A DNA stretch of 64,000 bases from Bacteroidota bacterium (GCA_009773515.1 WSXX01000018.1:59252-123251); one strand, 5' to 3'. Counted from the first letter of the stretch, positions 55,323-63,911 are shown. Numbers and translations: made by a program. The notes: generated by a model not told the origin, from the sequence alone.

Positions 55323-55330
55323 TATATTTG
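55323..55330 (+). promoter_or_regulatory. -7 promoter box next to the ClC start codon
   Basis: TATATTTG fits TAnnTTTG exactly and ends six bases before ATG 55337. Transcription would start at or very near the start codon, so the mRNA may be leaderless. This is also why the in-frame TTG at 55328, which lies inside the box, was not chosen. Confidence 0.5.
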
Positions 55331-55336
55331 CCACCT

Positions 55337-57112
55337 ATGATTATCACCGGGTTACTTATCAGGATACATAAATGGCGGGTTCAGCACATCAGCCATCGAA
55401 ACTTCGTTCTTATACTTAGCCTGATTATTGGCCTCATTAGCGGATTATCCGCTGTTTTGCTTAAAAATACAGTTTTTTACACCCATTATTTTCTTACCCG
55501 TGGCTTCGACACAGAAGACGGCAACCTCCTCTACCTTGCATACCCGCTGATTGGCATGGCGTTGACTGTTCTGTTTGTGAAATACGTTGTAAAAGACAAT
55601 ATCTCGCATGGGGTGAGCCGCATTTTGTATTCCATTTCGAAAAGTAACGGTCGCCTGAAAAACCACAACAGTTATTCATCGCTGATTGCCAGCACCTTAA
55701 CAGTTGGCTTTGGCGGCTCAGTCGGACTTGAGGCACCCATTGTACTTACCGGTGCATCCATCGGTTCAAATCTGGCCCGTGTAATGCGCATGGATCACCG
55801 CACCATTACGCTGATGATTGGTTGCGGAGCTGCCGGTGCCATTGCCGGAATTTTCAAAGCACCCATTGCTGCGCTTATCTTTGCCCTGGAAGTTCTGATG
55901 CTCGATCTGACTATGGCATCACTTATACCGCTGCTTATTGCTGCAGTCACCGGAGCAACCATTTCGGCTTTCCTTATGGGAAGCGCAGTTATATTTACTT
56001 TTCATGTTTCAAGTCCGTTTGATCTGGCCAATATCCCGTTTTATATTATTCTGGGGATAGTTACAGGACTGATTTCCCTGTATTTTACCAGGGCAAACAT
56101 GTACATCGAAAACCAATTTGGCAAGATTACCAAACCTTTTGTAAAATTGCTCATTGGCGGAATCACCGTCAGTACACTTATTTTTCTGCTGCCGCCACTT
56201 TATGGCGAAGGTTATGAAGTACTAACAGACATTCTCAATGGAAGGGGAAATGAAATATTAAACAATTCGTTTTTCTATTCCTTCCGCCAAAACCATTGGC
56301 TGTTAATGGGATTTCTGATTCTCGTGCTGTTTTTAAAGGTAGTGGCGATGGCATTCACTACTGCCGGCGGCGGAGTTGGCGGAATTTTTGCTCCTTCGCT
56401 GTTTATGGGTGGAGTTGCCGGCTTTCTGACCTCTAGATTTATCAATCATTTCGGATTTCATAAGCTGCCTGAAGAAAACTTTGCCCTTGCCGGGATGGCA
56501 GGCGTTATGGCTGCAGTTATGCATGCTCCGCTCACCGCAATATTCCTTATTGCTGAAATCACCGGAGGGTATCAGCTGTTTATTCCGCTTATTATTACCG
56601 CCACCATCTCTTACCTGACCATCAATTTATACGAACCGCACAGCATTTATACCAAGCGACTGGCTGCCCGTGGCGAATTGATTACACACGACAAAGACAA
56701 AGCGGTGCTTTCGCGGATGAGTATTCACCGGCTGATTGAGAATAATTTCCTTACGGTTGGCCCCGACGCAACCCTTGGCGAACTGGTTAAAGTAATTGCC
56801 CGTTCTTCGCGGAATGTGTTTCCTGTAGTGGATAATGACAATAATTTTCTGGGCGTTGTTTTTATCAACGACATCCGGCACATCATGTTTAACCATGAGT
56901 TTTACGAAACCACTTTTGTGCGAAATCTCATGTACATGCCTGAGCCGCTGATCAGTCTGAATGAAAGCATGGAGGATGTTGCTGCGAAATTCGGTGAATG
57001 CGCCCATTACAATCTTCCTGTGCTTAACGACGGGAAATATATAGGTTTTGTTTCAAGAGCCAATGTATTTTCGGCATACCGGAGTCTGGTGAAGGAGTAT
57101 TCGCAGGACTAA
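55337..57112 (+). CDS. ClC-family chloride channel/transporter with two CBS domains
   Basis: A 591-residue inner-membrane protein. About 10 hydrophobic segments span residues 20-430 with the ClC signatures GFGGSVGLEAPIVLTG (the gating-Glu loop, usually GxEGP; Ala replaces Gly here), GCGAAGAIAGIFKAPIAAL, TTAGGGVGGIFAPSLFMGG and GMAGVMAAVMHAPLTAIFLI. Residues about 450-590 form a pair of CBS domains (FLTVGPDATLGELVKVIARS; SLNESMEDVAAKFGE), which bind adenine nucleotides and control the channel. I chose ATG 55337 over TTG 55328. It probably handles chloride/proton exchange or chloride flux; channel or exchanger behaviour cannot be told from sequence. It is monocistronic by position. Confidence 0.92.
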   Translation: MIITGLLIRIHKWRVQHISHRNFVLILSLIIGLISGLSAVLLKNTVFYTHYFLTRGFDTEDGNLLYLAYPLIGMALTVLFVKYVVKDNISHGVSRILYSISKSNGRLKNHNSYSSLIASTLTVGFGGSVGLEAPIVLTGASIGSNLARVMRMDHRTITLMIGCGAAGAIAGIFKAPIAALIFALEVLMLDLTMASLIPLLIAAVTGATISAFLMGSAVIFTFHVSSPFDLANIPFYIILGIVTGLISLYFTRANMYIENQFGKITKPFVKLLIGGITVSTLIFLLPPLYGEGYEVLTDILNGRGNEILNNSFFYSFRQNHWLLMGFLILVLFLKVVAMAFTTAGGGVGGIFAPSLFMGGVAGFLTSRFINHFGFHKLPEENFALAGMAGVMAAVMHAPLTAIFLIAEITGGYQLFIPLIITATISYLTINLYEPHSIYTKRLAARGELITHDKDKAVLSRMSIHRLIENNFLTVGPDATLGELVKVIARSSRNVFPVVDNDNNFLGVVFINDIRHIMFNHEFYETTFVRNLMYMPEPLISLNESMEDVAAKFGECAHYNLPVLNDGKYIGFVSRANVFSAYRSLVKEYSQD

Positions 57113-57127
57113 CTTTCTTGATCGGAG

Positions 57128-57440
57128 GTTTGTTGCACAATCTGGCTGACAAGGTGACTTGGAGACGGGGAGACTGGGAGAAAGAAGGAAGTTTGTTGCA
57201 CGATCTGGCTGACAGGGAGACAGGGAGACAAGGAGACAAGGAGACAAGGAGACGGGGGGACTGGGAGAAGGGAAGACCAGGAGAATGTTCAATAAATGCA
57301 CCAAAGCTAAATTGGAAAGTCCTTCTCCTTGAGGAGAAGGTGCCGAAGGCGGATGAGGTGAGTTCAGGACAAGGGGACTTGGAGACGGGGGGACTGGGAG
57401 AAGGGAAGACCAGGAGATGGGGAGACAAGGGGAACTAAGA
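57128..57440. repeat. Purine-rich GGAGAC repeat array with palindromic insert
   Basis: The array follows the ClC gene. Two units begin GTTTGTTGCAC(A/G)ATCTGGCTGAC at 57128 and 57191. A GGGAGAC/AAGGAGAC tandem track runs from about 57214 to 57255. The phrase ACGGGGGGACTGGGAGAAGG recurs near 57251 and 57385, each followed by GAAGACCAGGAGA. Between these halves (about 57291-57375) sits a palindromic unit with CCTTCTCC-TTGA-GGAGAAGG (57321-57340). On the minus strand the array is open in two frames and would encode Ser/Pro/Leu-rich low-complexity residues, but no start or family supports a gene. Confidence 0.75.
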
Positions 57441-57489
57441 ATGAAGAATGAATAGTGAAGTTTATCACCAAACTGACTAAACACCATTG

Positions 57490-58215
57490 ATGACAAATAT
57501 CATAAAAAATAACCCGGTCTTCTTTTCATTTATCGGGATTTACTGGCTTTTTCTGGGCGTGTTGCTGCTTGTCACCGGATACGAAGGCAGTTTTTTATTG
57601 CTCAATGCAATGCATCATCCGTTGTTGGATTACCCCATGTTTCTGCTGACTCACCTTGGAGATGCACTCATTCTGACACCTTTTCTTGCCCTGTTGCTGG
57701 CCCGGAAAAACCCTGCGTTGGTGTTGTACATTATTGCAATAGTAATTATTACGGGACTCTTCGGGCAGTTTCTTAAGAATGTAATCTTCGATGAATGTGA
57801 CAGACCACTGAAAATTTTTGATGGCATTGCCCATGTGCATACTGTTGCCGGATACCGCTTATTTCACAACTCATTCCCTTCAGGTCACAGCCTTGTTGCA
57901 GCAGCAGCCCTGACTGCCTGTTTTTCGGGAATTGTAATGAACAAAATCTGGCAGACACTGACGGCAATAGCAGTTATCCTGATTTCTTATACCCGAACTT
58001 ATGTTGGCGTGCATTTTCCGGGAGATGTGCTGGCAGGAACCATAATTGGTGTGCTCGGCGCGACCCTGCTTACAAAACCGCTTTATTTGCCGTTGTTGAA
58101 ATGGACAAACAATTTCTCTGTCAAAAAAAGAAAAAGAACTATTTCAATATTACTGGCTATCTCCGGTATAAGTGTAATTGCAGGAATTTATCTGATTTAT
58201 AGTTCGATACAGTAA
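57490..58215 (+). CDS. PAP2-family membrane phosphatase
   Basis: A 241-residue inner-membrane protein with about 6 hydrophobic segments. The three acid-phosphatase motifs are present: K...RP (KNVIFDECDRP, with a longer spacer than the usual six residues), PSGH (HNSFPSGHSLVAAA) and R-x5-H-x3-D (SYTRTYVGVHFPGDVLAG). The expected substrates are phosphatidic acid, undecaprenyl pyrophosphate or phosphatidylglycerol phosphate; which one is not clear. I chose ATG 57490 rather than TTG 57487. It is separated from the ClC gene by the GGAGAC repeat array. Confidence 0.9.
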   Translation: MTNIIKNNPVFFSFIGIYWLFLGVLLLVTGYEGSFLLLNAMHHPLLDYPMFLLTHLGDALILTPFLALLLARKNPALVLYIIAIVIITGLFGQFLKNVIFDECDRPLKIFDGIAHVHTVAGYRLFHNSFPSGHSLVAAAALTACFSGIVMNKIWQTLTAIAVILISYTRTYVGVHFPGDVLAGTIIGVLGATLLTKPLYLPLLKWTNNFSVKKRKRTISILLAISGISVIAGIYLIYSSIQ

Positions 58216-58232
58216 TTGAAACAAAAACACAT

Positions 58233-58343
58233 CGAATCCGCTCAGTGTGACATTCGTGATTGGTCAGCATTGACTCTTTTTAATACACACGTTATCAGGC
58301 TTGTACGATGCCATCCTGACCGAAGTCGAAGGACAAAACGCTA
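58233..58343. repeat. Degenerate copy of the 25600-25720 hairpin sequence
   Basis: CGAATCCGCTCAGTGTGACA at 58233-58252 matches the left inner arm of the element at 25600-25720 (CGACTCCGCTCAGCCTGACA). CATCCTGACCGAAGTCGAAG near 58311-58331 resembles its right inner arm (ATATTGAGCGAAGTCGAAA). The terminal repeats seen in the first copy are not recognisable. It lies between the PAP2 and exonuclease genes. Confidence 0.45.
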
Positions 58344-58406
58344 TTCAATCTTTCATTGGTAGTCCCGCACGAGCAGAAAGGACAAAACGAAAACCTACTT
58401 CACAAA

Positions 58407-59174
58407 ATGAAAATCATAACCTACAATGTCAACGGCATACGATCGGCTTTAAGCAAAGGACTCATTACGTGGATTATGCGCGAAAAGCCCGATGTACTTT
58501 GCCTTCAGGAAACCAAAGCCCAACCCGATCAGATTCCTGTGGATGAGCTGCAAGCTCTTGGATACCATTGCCATTGGTTTTCGGCTGAAAAGAAGGGCTA
58601 CAGCGGTGTTGGTCTGCTCAGCCTGAAGCAGCCCGATAATGTTGTTTATGGAATGGGGATTGATCAATATGACAATGAAGGCCGTTTGATCAGGGCTGAT
58701 TTTGGCGATTTCACGGTAATCAGTGCCTATCATCCATCAGGGACAACCGGCGAATTCCGTCAATCATTCAAAATGGAATGGCTTGAAGATTTTTATGATT
58801 ATGCACACGACCTGCTCGAAACCAGGCCAAATCTCATCCTTTCGGGAGATTACAATATCTGCCACCGGGCCATCGACATTCACGACCCCATCCGCAATGC
58901 CACCAACTCAGGTTTTTTGCCTGAAGAGCGGGAATGGATGGAAGACTTTCTAAACAGCGGATTTACCGATACTTTTCGCTATTTCAATAAAAATCCGCAC
59001 AATTACACCTGGTGGAGTTATCGTGCAGGCGCAAGAACCCGGAATCTTGGTTGGCGGATTGACTACAATATGGTAAGTAATTCCCTGAGAAACAAACTTC
59101 TGGGTGCATGGATTTCATCCGGAGCCATCCACTCCGACCATTGCCCTGCCGGGCTGGAACTGGAGGATCGTTAA
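58407..59174 (+). CDS. xth: Exodeoxyribonuclease III
   Basis: A 255-residue AP endonuclease/3'-5' exonuclease of base excision repair. The EEP-fold motifs are clear: MKIITYNVNGIRSALSKG at the start, LCLQETKAQ (metal-binding Glu), SGDYNICHRAIDIHDP (the Asp and Asn of the active site), NYTWWSYR and RIDYNMVSN, and SDHCP (catalytic His) near the C-terminus. The length fits bacterial ExoIII. I chose ATG 58407, because the open frame upstream of it does not resemble the family. It is a monocistronic housekeeping gene. Confidence 0.96.
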   Translation: MKIITYNVNGIRSALSKGLITWIMREKPDVLCLQETKAQPDQIPVDELQALGYHCHWFSAEKKGYSGVGLLSLKQPDNVVYGMGIDQYDNEGRLIRADFGDFTVISAYHPSGTTGEFRQSFKMEWLEDFYDYAHDLLETRPNLILSGDYNICHRAIDIHDPIRNATNSGFLPEEREWMEDFLNSGFTDTFRYFNKNPHNYTWWSYRAGARTRNLGWRIDYNMVSNSLRNKLLGAWISSGAIHSDHCPAGLELEDR

Positions 59175-59180
59175 AATCTT

Positions 59181-59206
59181 CACACAAAGACGCCAGGACG
59201 CAAAGG
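59181..59206. repeat. GCAAAG-type short repeat
   Basis: ACAAAGACGCCAGGACGCAAAGG, directly after the exonuclease stop. It resembles 60864-60889 (CACAAAGGCACTAAGGCAC) in its A-A-A-G-x-C-x-C/A-x-x-x-x-A-x-G spacing, a motif widespread in intergenic Bacteroidota DNA. Confidence 0.4.
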
Positions 59207-59251
59207 TCGCGACGTGCGATTGTAACGAATGTCAACTAAGCGGCAATGTAT

Positions 59252-59548
59252 CCGACCGAAGGGAGTAACCAATGACAGCTGAGCGGCATTTGCAATGCCG
59301 CTCTGAACACTGGATAATTTGCAATTATCCATACATCTGCCAGAGGCAATTTCATCATCTTTCAGTTTTAAAACGGATCAGAAGAAAGTAGTATTGAATT
59401 ACAAATTCAATGATGTTCAAAGCGGCATTGCAAATGCCGCTTAGCCGAGATCGTTAAAGGATCTTGCAGCCGACCGAAGGGAGCAACCAATGACAGCTGA
59501 GCGGCATTTGCAATGCCGCTCGTAATACTGGATAATTTGCAATTATCC
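59252..59548. repeat. Pair of 79-bp direct repeats rich in palindromes
   Basis: This is the main content of the 413-base space between the exonuclease and serpin genes. Copies at 59252-59330 and 59470-59548 differ at only a few bases. Each has CCGACCGAAGGGAG, then a 21-base palindrome AGCGGCATTTGCAATGCCGCT (split: AGCGGCATT-TGC-AATGCCGCT) and a second palindrome GGATAATTTGCAATTATCC. Between the copies the first palindrome occurs once more in inverted form at 59421-59441. A third small palindrome, ACTCCTATCGGAGT, follows at 59553-59566 and recalls ACTCCGTTAGGAGT of the other repeat family. No gene was seen. Confidence 0.8.
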
Positions 59549-59587
59549 GGGAAACTCCTATCGGAGTTTTATACCCAGCCTATGTTT

Positions 59588-60811
59588 TCAATACTCCGGC
59601 AGCTCAACTTTCCCGATAAACAGCAGCGAATTGGTCATACGCTCGCGGATGGCAAAAACAAAAGGTTTGTTGATAATCAATGGTTCGGGAAGGCTGGTTA
59701 CATCAACTCCAATGGTAGTAACTGCCGCCGCTTCGGTTCCTTCTTCATTCACATCCACAAAAGTGTTTTGTTTTACAAAACTGACAAACAAATCTGCATC
59801 TGCAATGCCTGAAAGATCAGCCATATAGGCATCAAATGCATCCAACATACCCATTGCTTTCAGCTGGTCATTCAGCAGTTTCTCATAGGAGAATTTGAAT
59901 TTTGGCATGTAAAGCTCTGTTGAAAACGGTGTTGCGCCATCCAGTGCTGAAGTGATTTCAAGCCATTGATCTCCATTGAAACCGGAAATAAAACCTTCTA
60001 AACCTGCATCTGGAAGTACAAGAACCATTGCAAAATTCTGCCGGCCATAAGGCAGCTCAAGAGCGCGGTATCCCTGCCCGATTATTTGCCTGAAGTTGAA
60101 TTTTGCCTGCATCATATCAACCATCACCGGATTTTGTCCATCAGGATTAAAAGGCTGAAGCGATGTTTTAGACTTATCAAACGTATTGGTCCAGTTTCCT
60201 TTGAAATAAAGGGCATTCATCAGAAACATCACAGCATCAGCACTGATTTGGTCCATTACCTTGGGTATCTTGCCGTTGGTATTGTCGCTTGCCCAGTTAT
60301 TGATGGTAGTAACTGCCTGAGGACTGTTGAAATCAAGTGCTTCGGTGGTTGCATCAAACGAAGTCTGCATGGTGTTCAGAAATTCAGTTTTTACCTGAAA
60401 ACCCTGCCGGTACCAGATTGCATTTGCCAGAGCAAGGTTTACCTGCGGATCAGCATCCAGCAGCTGGGTAACCAGACTTTTGTAAAGTGAATTTATTTCT
60501 TCGGCTGTTAAATCTTCATACCCAAGCATACTGCTGATCTGCGAAAATGTTTCCCCATCGCAACCATTCAGCAACATACTCAATGCCGATGATGCGCTGA
60601 GCGGTGATAACATCAGATTATCAGGCTCAACCAAAGAAACCTGACGGAACATTTCAATGCCAAAGTCATTTGAGGCTGAAATGATCTGGCTGCCTTTCTC
60701 CGGCATTTCAATGGGCTTTGGTTCAGTCGGCACCGATGTTTTATCCTTTTTGCATCCTGTCAGTAAAGAGGTTGCTATAATAAAAACCAGCAATAAAATT
60801 TGCGTTTTCAT
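59588..60811 (-). CDS. Serpin-type serine protease inhibitor, lipoprotein
   Basis: A 407-residue protease inhibitor attached to a membrane (lipobox LLTGC, Cys 20). Serpin landmarks are NLMLSPLSASSALSMLLNG, FLMNALYFKGNWTNTFDKS, and the reactive loop hinge EEGTEAAAVTT (356-366), whose small residues match the inhibitory pattern. Counting from the hinge and from NKPFVFAI, both as in alpha-1-antitrypsin, puts P1 at T372 and P1' at S373, so an elastase-like or other small-residue protease is the likely target. It ends in LFIGKVELPEY. Outer-membrane or surface location could protect the cell against host, prey or own proteases; the target is unknown. It stands alone between repeat-rich spacers. Confidence 0.95.
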   Translation of the reverse strand: MKTQILLLVFIIATSLLTGCKKDKTSVPTEPKPIEMPEKGSQIISASNDFGIEMFRQVSLVEPDNLMLSPLSASSALSMLLNGCDGETFSQISSMLGYEDLTAEEINSLYKSLVTQLLDADPQVNLALANAIWYRQGFQVKTEFLNTMQTSFDATTEALDFNSPQAVTTINNWASDNTNGKIPKVMDQISADAVMFLMNALYFKGNWTNTFDKSKTSLQPFNPDGQNPVMVDMMQAKFNFRQIIGQGYRALELPYGRQNFAMVLVLPDAGLEGFISGFNGDQWLEITSALDGATPFSTELYMPKFKFSYEKLLNDQLKAMGMLDAFDAYMADLSGIADADLFVSFVKQNTFVDVNEEGTEAAAVTTIGVDVTSLPEPLIINKPFVFAIRERMTNSLLFIGKVELPEY

Positions 60812-60863
60812 GGCTAAATGTCGTAAAGGTTTAAAATGACAATCTTTTTGTCTTCTTGTTTTG

Positions 60864-60889
60864 CCACAAAGGCACTAAGGCACACAAAA
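60864..60889. repeat. GCAAAG-type short repeat upstream of the serpin gene
   Basis: CCACAAAGGCACTAAGGCAC within the serpin leader region; see the similar sequence at 59181-59206. Close by, at 60954-60977, the 12-base unit AAAGGTAAGGAC is repeated twice in tandem. Read on the minus strand, each contains TACCTTTG, which fits TAnnTTTG, so it could be a distant serpin promoter. Confidence 0.4.
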
Positions 60890-60983
60890 TGATTGTTCTG
60901 AGTTCCAGTTCAGATTTTTATGTCCGAATCAATTGTTGCACAAAATATGTACCAAAGGTAAGGACAAAGGTAAGGACATTAAT

Positions 60984-61222
60984 TAGGGTCTGCTGAAAAA
61001 CTCCGTTAGGAGTTTCCCTTTAATATGGAACATTCCGATACTTCGGAAACCCCCGGTGCGGCTTGCCCAGCCGGGGGTTAATGAATCGGCAAGCAAAACA
61101 ACCCTGTAAGGGTTGCCCTTTTTCATGGGGGAACCCTTACAGGGTTATGTTTTTCAGTTCGTACTGCTCAACCCCCAATTGCATTGGGGTTATTGCTGGG
61201 CAATCCCTACGGGATTTCGCAC
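60984..61222. repeat. Dispersed palindromic repeat, copy 2 (uninterrupted)
   Basis: It shares ACTCCGTTAGGAGTTTCCC, CCCCCGGTG...CCGGGGG, CAACCCTGTAAGGGTTGCCC and GGGCAATCCCTACGGGATTT with 25437-25750, in the same order. In this copy CCCCCAATTGCATTGGGG (61171-61188) stands where the other copy carries the 121-bp hairpin. There are five palindromes in 240 bases and no reading frame of note. It fills most of the 538 bases between the serpin and the surface-protein gene. Confidence 0.8.
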
Positions 61223-61285
61223 GTGCGGAAAAGGTTAAAGGAACGATCATTTAAAAGTTAAGCACAACCTTCTTTCAGGTTTAGA

Positions 61286-61312
61286 GCAATGTGAGAAAAA
61301 TCCACACATTGC
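61286..61312 (-). terminator. Hairpin after the surface-protein gene
   Basis: GCAATGTG / CACATTGC, 8-bp stem with an 11-base loop, 38 bases beyond the stop on the minus strand. No T-run, so termination is only possible. Confidence 0.35.
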
Positions 61313-61349
61313 GTACTCACGGTTCCAATCAAAAAACGAACTTCCCTTC

Positions 61350-63164
61350 CTACCTTATCAGCGTAACACTTCCCGTTACCGGACTGGAAACTATACGTGT
61401 TACATACGAAGGAGCTTCGAAAGAAATCACATAAGTATAAACCCCCGGAGGTGCAAGAACGCCATCAACAGTTCCATCCCAACCTTGTTCGAACGCAGTT
61501 GATTCAAAAATAAGTTGTCCCCAGCGGCTGTAAATCTGCATATAATATTTACCTGGCTCCCAACCTCTGAAGATTGGCCTGAAAATATCATTCAGCGCAT
61601 CGTTGTTTGGTGTAAACGCATTGGGTATCAGCAGATCGATGGTACATGGAATCAGGGCGACTGAATCCACCGCACTACATCCCTTTTCGTCCATAACACT
61701 TACAAAATACAATCCCGGGTCACTAACCAGTATGGTTTGATTGGTGCTTCCATCGTGCCACAGGTAGGTTTCAAAACCACTGCCTGGATCAAGCAATGCT
61801 GCCTGACCATAACAAATGGTATCGGCATAACCCAGATAGATAATAGGTTTAGGATTTATCACCAGATCAACAGTTTTGGTATCACTGCAGAAATATGGAT
61901 TTGTTGCCTCCACAGTAAATTGCCCGTTATCGTTCATGCCTAGCGCTCCCAGTTGCCATTCAGGTTCAAGGTGCTGATGGCCTGTAGGACCAGTCCATAC
62001 CCACGACAACTGCTCTGCAGATGATGTACCTACCTGAAGGGTAAGGCTGTCGCCCTCGCAATATTCTCCGCTGCCAAATGCATAAATTGTTGGAGCTGGA
62101 TAAATTTCTGCCTGACCATTCACATAAATATCAGGCACCTGCTGACCGCTTGATTCGAATATTTCGCAACTGATAAGGTTCCAGCGCAGTTCGCTTAAGC
62201 CGGGTTGCAAAGCATCAAAGTTAAGTGAGAAGAGACTCGCTCCATTGGGAACAGTAGCAGACCCCGAGAATATAGAATATCTGATCTGCAGAATATTTCC
62301 AACAATACCCGGACTAAAGGTTCCGCCTGCAAGAGCCGGGTGAATCTGTTCGATGGAGTTGAAGCTCATTACTGATGGATCAAATTCCAGCTCAATATAG
62401 AAGGATGATATCTCGGTGAAATTATTTCCATCTACAGGAATTATTACCGGAATGTTCATACAGAATGAAACCGTATCGGCAGTCAGAATTACATCTCCTT
62501 CTACCCTGTTAAGGATTTCAAACGACATTGAATCCATACAACCGTTTGCATCCATTACCCATGCAGTGTAAGGACCGGCTGCCAGATCATTAAATTCATT
62601 TTCTGATTGCCAGTCGGCTCCGTTGCCTGTGATTGAATAAACCAAAGGAACTGCTGTGCCATCGGCAATAATTGTAGCAACGCCATTTGGCAGCCAGAAT
62701 GTGGTTGGCTCAAGGTCAATTGCGATGATGGTTGGGCTGGAAACTTCGACTATCATCACCGCAGGAACTGCGCACTGTCCGGCATCCGGGGTAAAGGTAT
62801 AAGTGGTTATGCCGGCAACTGCAGTATTGATAGTTGCTGGATTCCAGGTTCCGCTTATTCCGTTTTCTGATGTAAGTGGCAAGTCAGGTGCATCGCTGTC
62901 AATACATAGCGGTCCGATTGCAATAAATTCAGGTACAATTTCATTCGTTACCTCTATCTCCATGGTTGATGCAACAGCACACTGACCCGAACCCGGGGTG
63001 AAGGTATAAGTGCTTGAACCAATCACAGAGGTGTTTATCACTGCAGGCGTCCAGACTCCGGTGATGCCTTCCAGTGAGATCAACGGCAGATCTGGTGCTG
63101 TGCTGTTCTGACATAGCGGACCAATCTGTACGAAAGTCGGAACGATCTCATCGGTTTCCGGCAA
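61350..63164 (-). CDS. C-terminal part of a repeat-rich T9SS type B surface protein, out of frame with its front part
   Basis: This frame encodes about 604 residues. It starts within a 207-bp repeat, then holds two diverged repeats (about 5-140), a domain with the cohesin-like layout (about 225-352; SSFYIELEFDPSVMSFNSI), immunoglobulin-like or PKD-like domains (about 356-510; QLSWVWTGPTG, TYLWHDGSTNQTILVSDPG) and the T9SS type B C-terminal domain LIPNAFTPNNDALNDIFRP...GWDGTVDGVLAPPGVYTY at about 515-604. The front of the gene is in another frame (63148-64000). Comparison of the repeat spacing shows a deletion of 68 bases at about 63150-63160, so the protein is either truncated by a frameshift or the assembly collapsed a repeat. 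Function is probably surface adhesion or substrate binding. Confidence 0.8.
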   Translation of the reverse strand: MPETDEIVPTFVQIGPLCQNSTAPDLPLISLEGITGVWTPAVINTSVIGSSTYTFTPGSGQCAVASTMEIEVTNEIVPEFIAIGPLCIDSDAPDLPLTSENGISGTWNPATINTAVAGITTYTFTPDAGQCAVPAVMIVEVSSPTIIAIDLEPTTFWLPNGVATIIADGTAVPLVYSITGNGADWQSENEFNDLAAGPYTAWVMDANGCMDSMSFEILNRVEGDVILTADTVSFCMNIPVIIPVDGNNFTEISSFYIELEFDPSVMSFNSIEQIHPALAGGTFSPGIVGNILQIRYSIFSGSATVPNGASLFSLNFDALQPGLSELRWNLISCEIFESSGQQVPDIYVNGQAEIYPAPTIYAFGSGEYCEGDSLTLQVGTSSAEQLSWVWTGPTGHQHLEPEWQLGALGMNDNGQFTVEATNPYFCSDTKTVDLVINPKPIIYLGYADTICYGQAALLDPGSGFETYLWHDGSTNQTILVSDPGLYFVSVMDEKGCSAVDSVALIPCTIDLLIPNAFTPNNDALNDIFRPIFRGWEPGKYYMQIYSRWGQLIFESTAFEQGWDGTVDGVLAPPGVYTYVISFEAPSYVTRIVSSPVTGSVTLIR

Positions 63165-63911
63165 CAGTTGTGTTGATGGTTGCAGGTGTCCAGACTCCGG
63201 TGATGCCTTCCAGTGAAATCAATGGCAGATCAGGTGCTGTGCTGTTCTGGCATAGCGGACCAATCTGTGTGAAAGTCGGAACGATCTCATCGGTAACTTC
63301 TATTTCCATGGTGGTTTCAACGCCACACTGTCCGGCATCCGGGGTAAAGGTGAAGGTAAAGGTTCCGGCTACAGTCGTATTGATGGTTGCAGGTGTCCAA
63401 CTTCCGGTGATGCCTTCCAGAGAAATCAATGGCAGATCAGGTGCTGTGCTGTTCTGGCAAAGCGGACCAATCTGCACGAAAGTCGGAACAATCTCATCTG
63501 TAACTTCAATTTCCATAGTGGTTTCAACTCCACACTGTCCGGCATCCGGGGTAAAGGTGAAGGTGAAGAATCCGGCGACAGCCGTATTGATGGTTGCAGG
63601 CGTCCAGATTCCTGTGATGCCTTCCAGTGAAATCAATGGCAGATCTGGTGCTGTGCTGTTCTGGCAAAGTGGGCCAATCTGAGCGAAAGTCGGAACGATC
63701 TCATCGGTAACTTCAATTTCCATGGTGGTTTCAACACCACATTGTCCGGCATCCGGAGTAAATGTGAAGGTGAAGAATCCGGCGACAGCCGTATTGATGG
63801 TTGCAGGTGTCCAGACTCCGGTGATGCCTTCCAGTGAGATCAACGGCAGATCTGGTGCAGTGCTGTTCTGGCAAAGCGGACCAATCTGTACGAAGGTTGG
63901 TACGATCTCAT
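63145..63911 (-). repeat. 207-bp tandem repeats in the surface-protein gene
   Basis: The sequence ATCTCATC (or nearly so) recurs at 63284, 63491, 63698 and 63905, exactly 207 bases apart, but the preceding occurrence is at 63145, only 139 bases before 63284. The unit codes for 69 residues. Units differ at a few synonymous positions and a few residues (F/A/T before Q, G/I before W). The array continues beyond 64000. Confidence 0.9.

Noticed and set aside
57053..57496. Minus-strand open frames in the purine-rich array
   Set aside because: They encode Ser/Pro/Leu low-complexity residues set by the GGAGAC repeat and run into the end of the ClC gene.
59175..59587. Small RNA gene in the palindromic spacer
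   Set aside because: Hairpins are explained by dispersed repeats; no promoter box with a downstream terminator was found.
63074..63682. 202-codon open frame antisense to the 207-bp repeats
   Set aside because: Repeated sequence open on the opposite strand; no start, no family, and the sense strand carries clear protein repeats.
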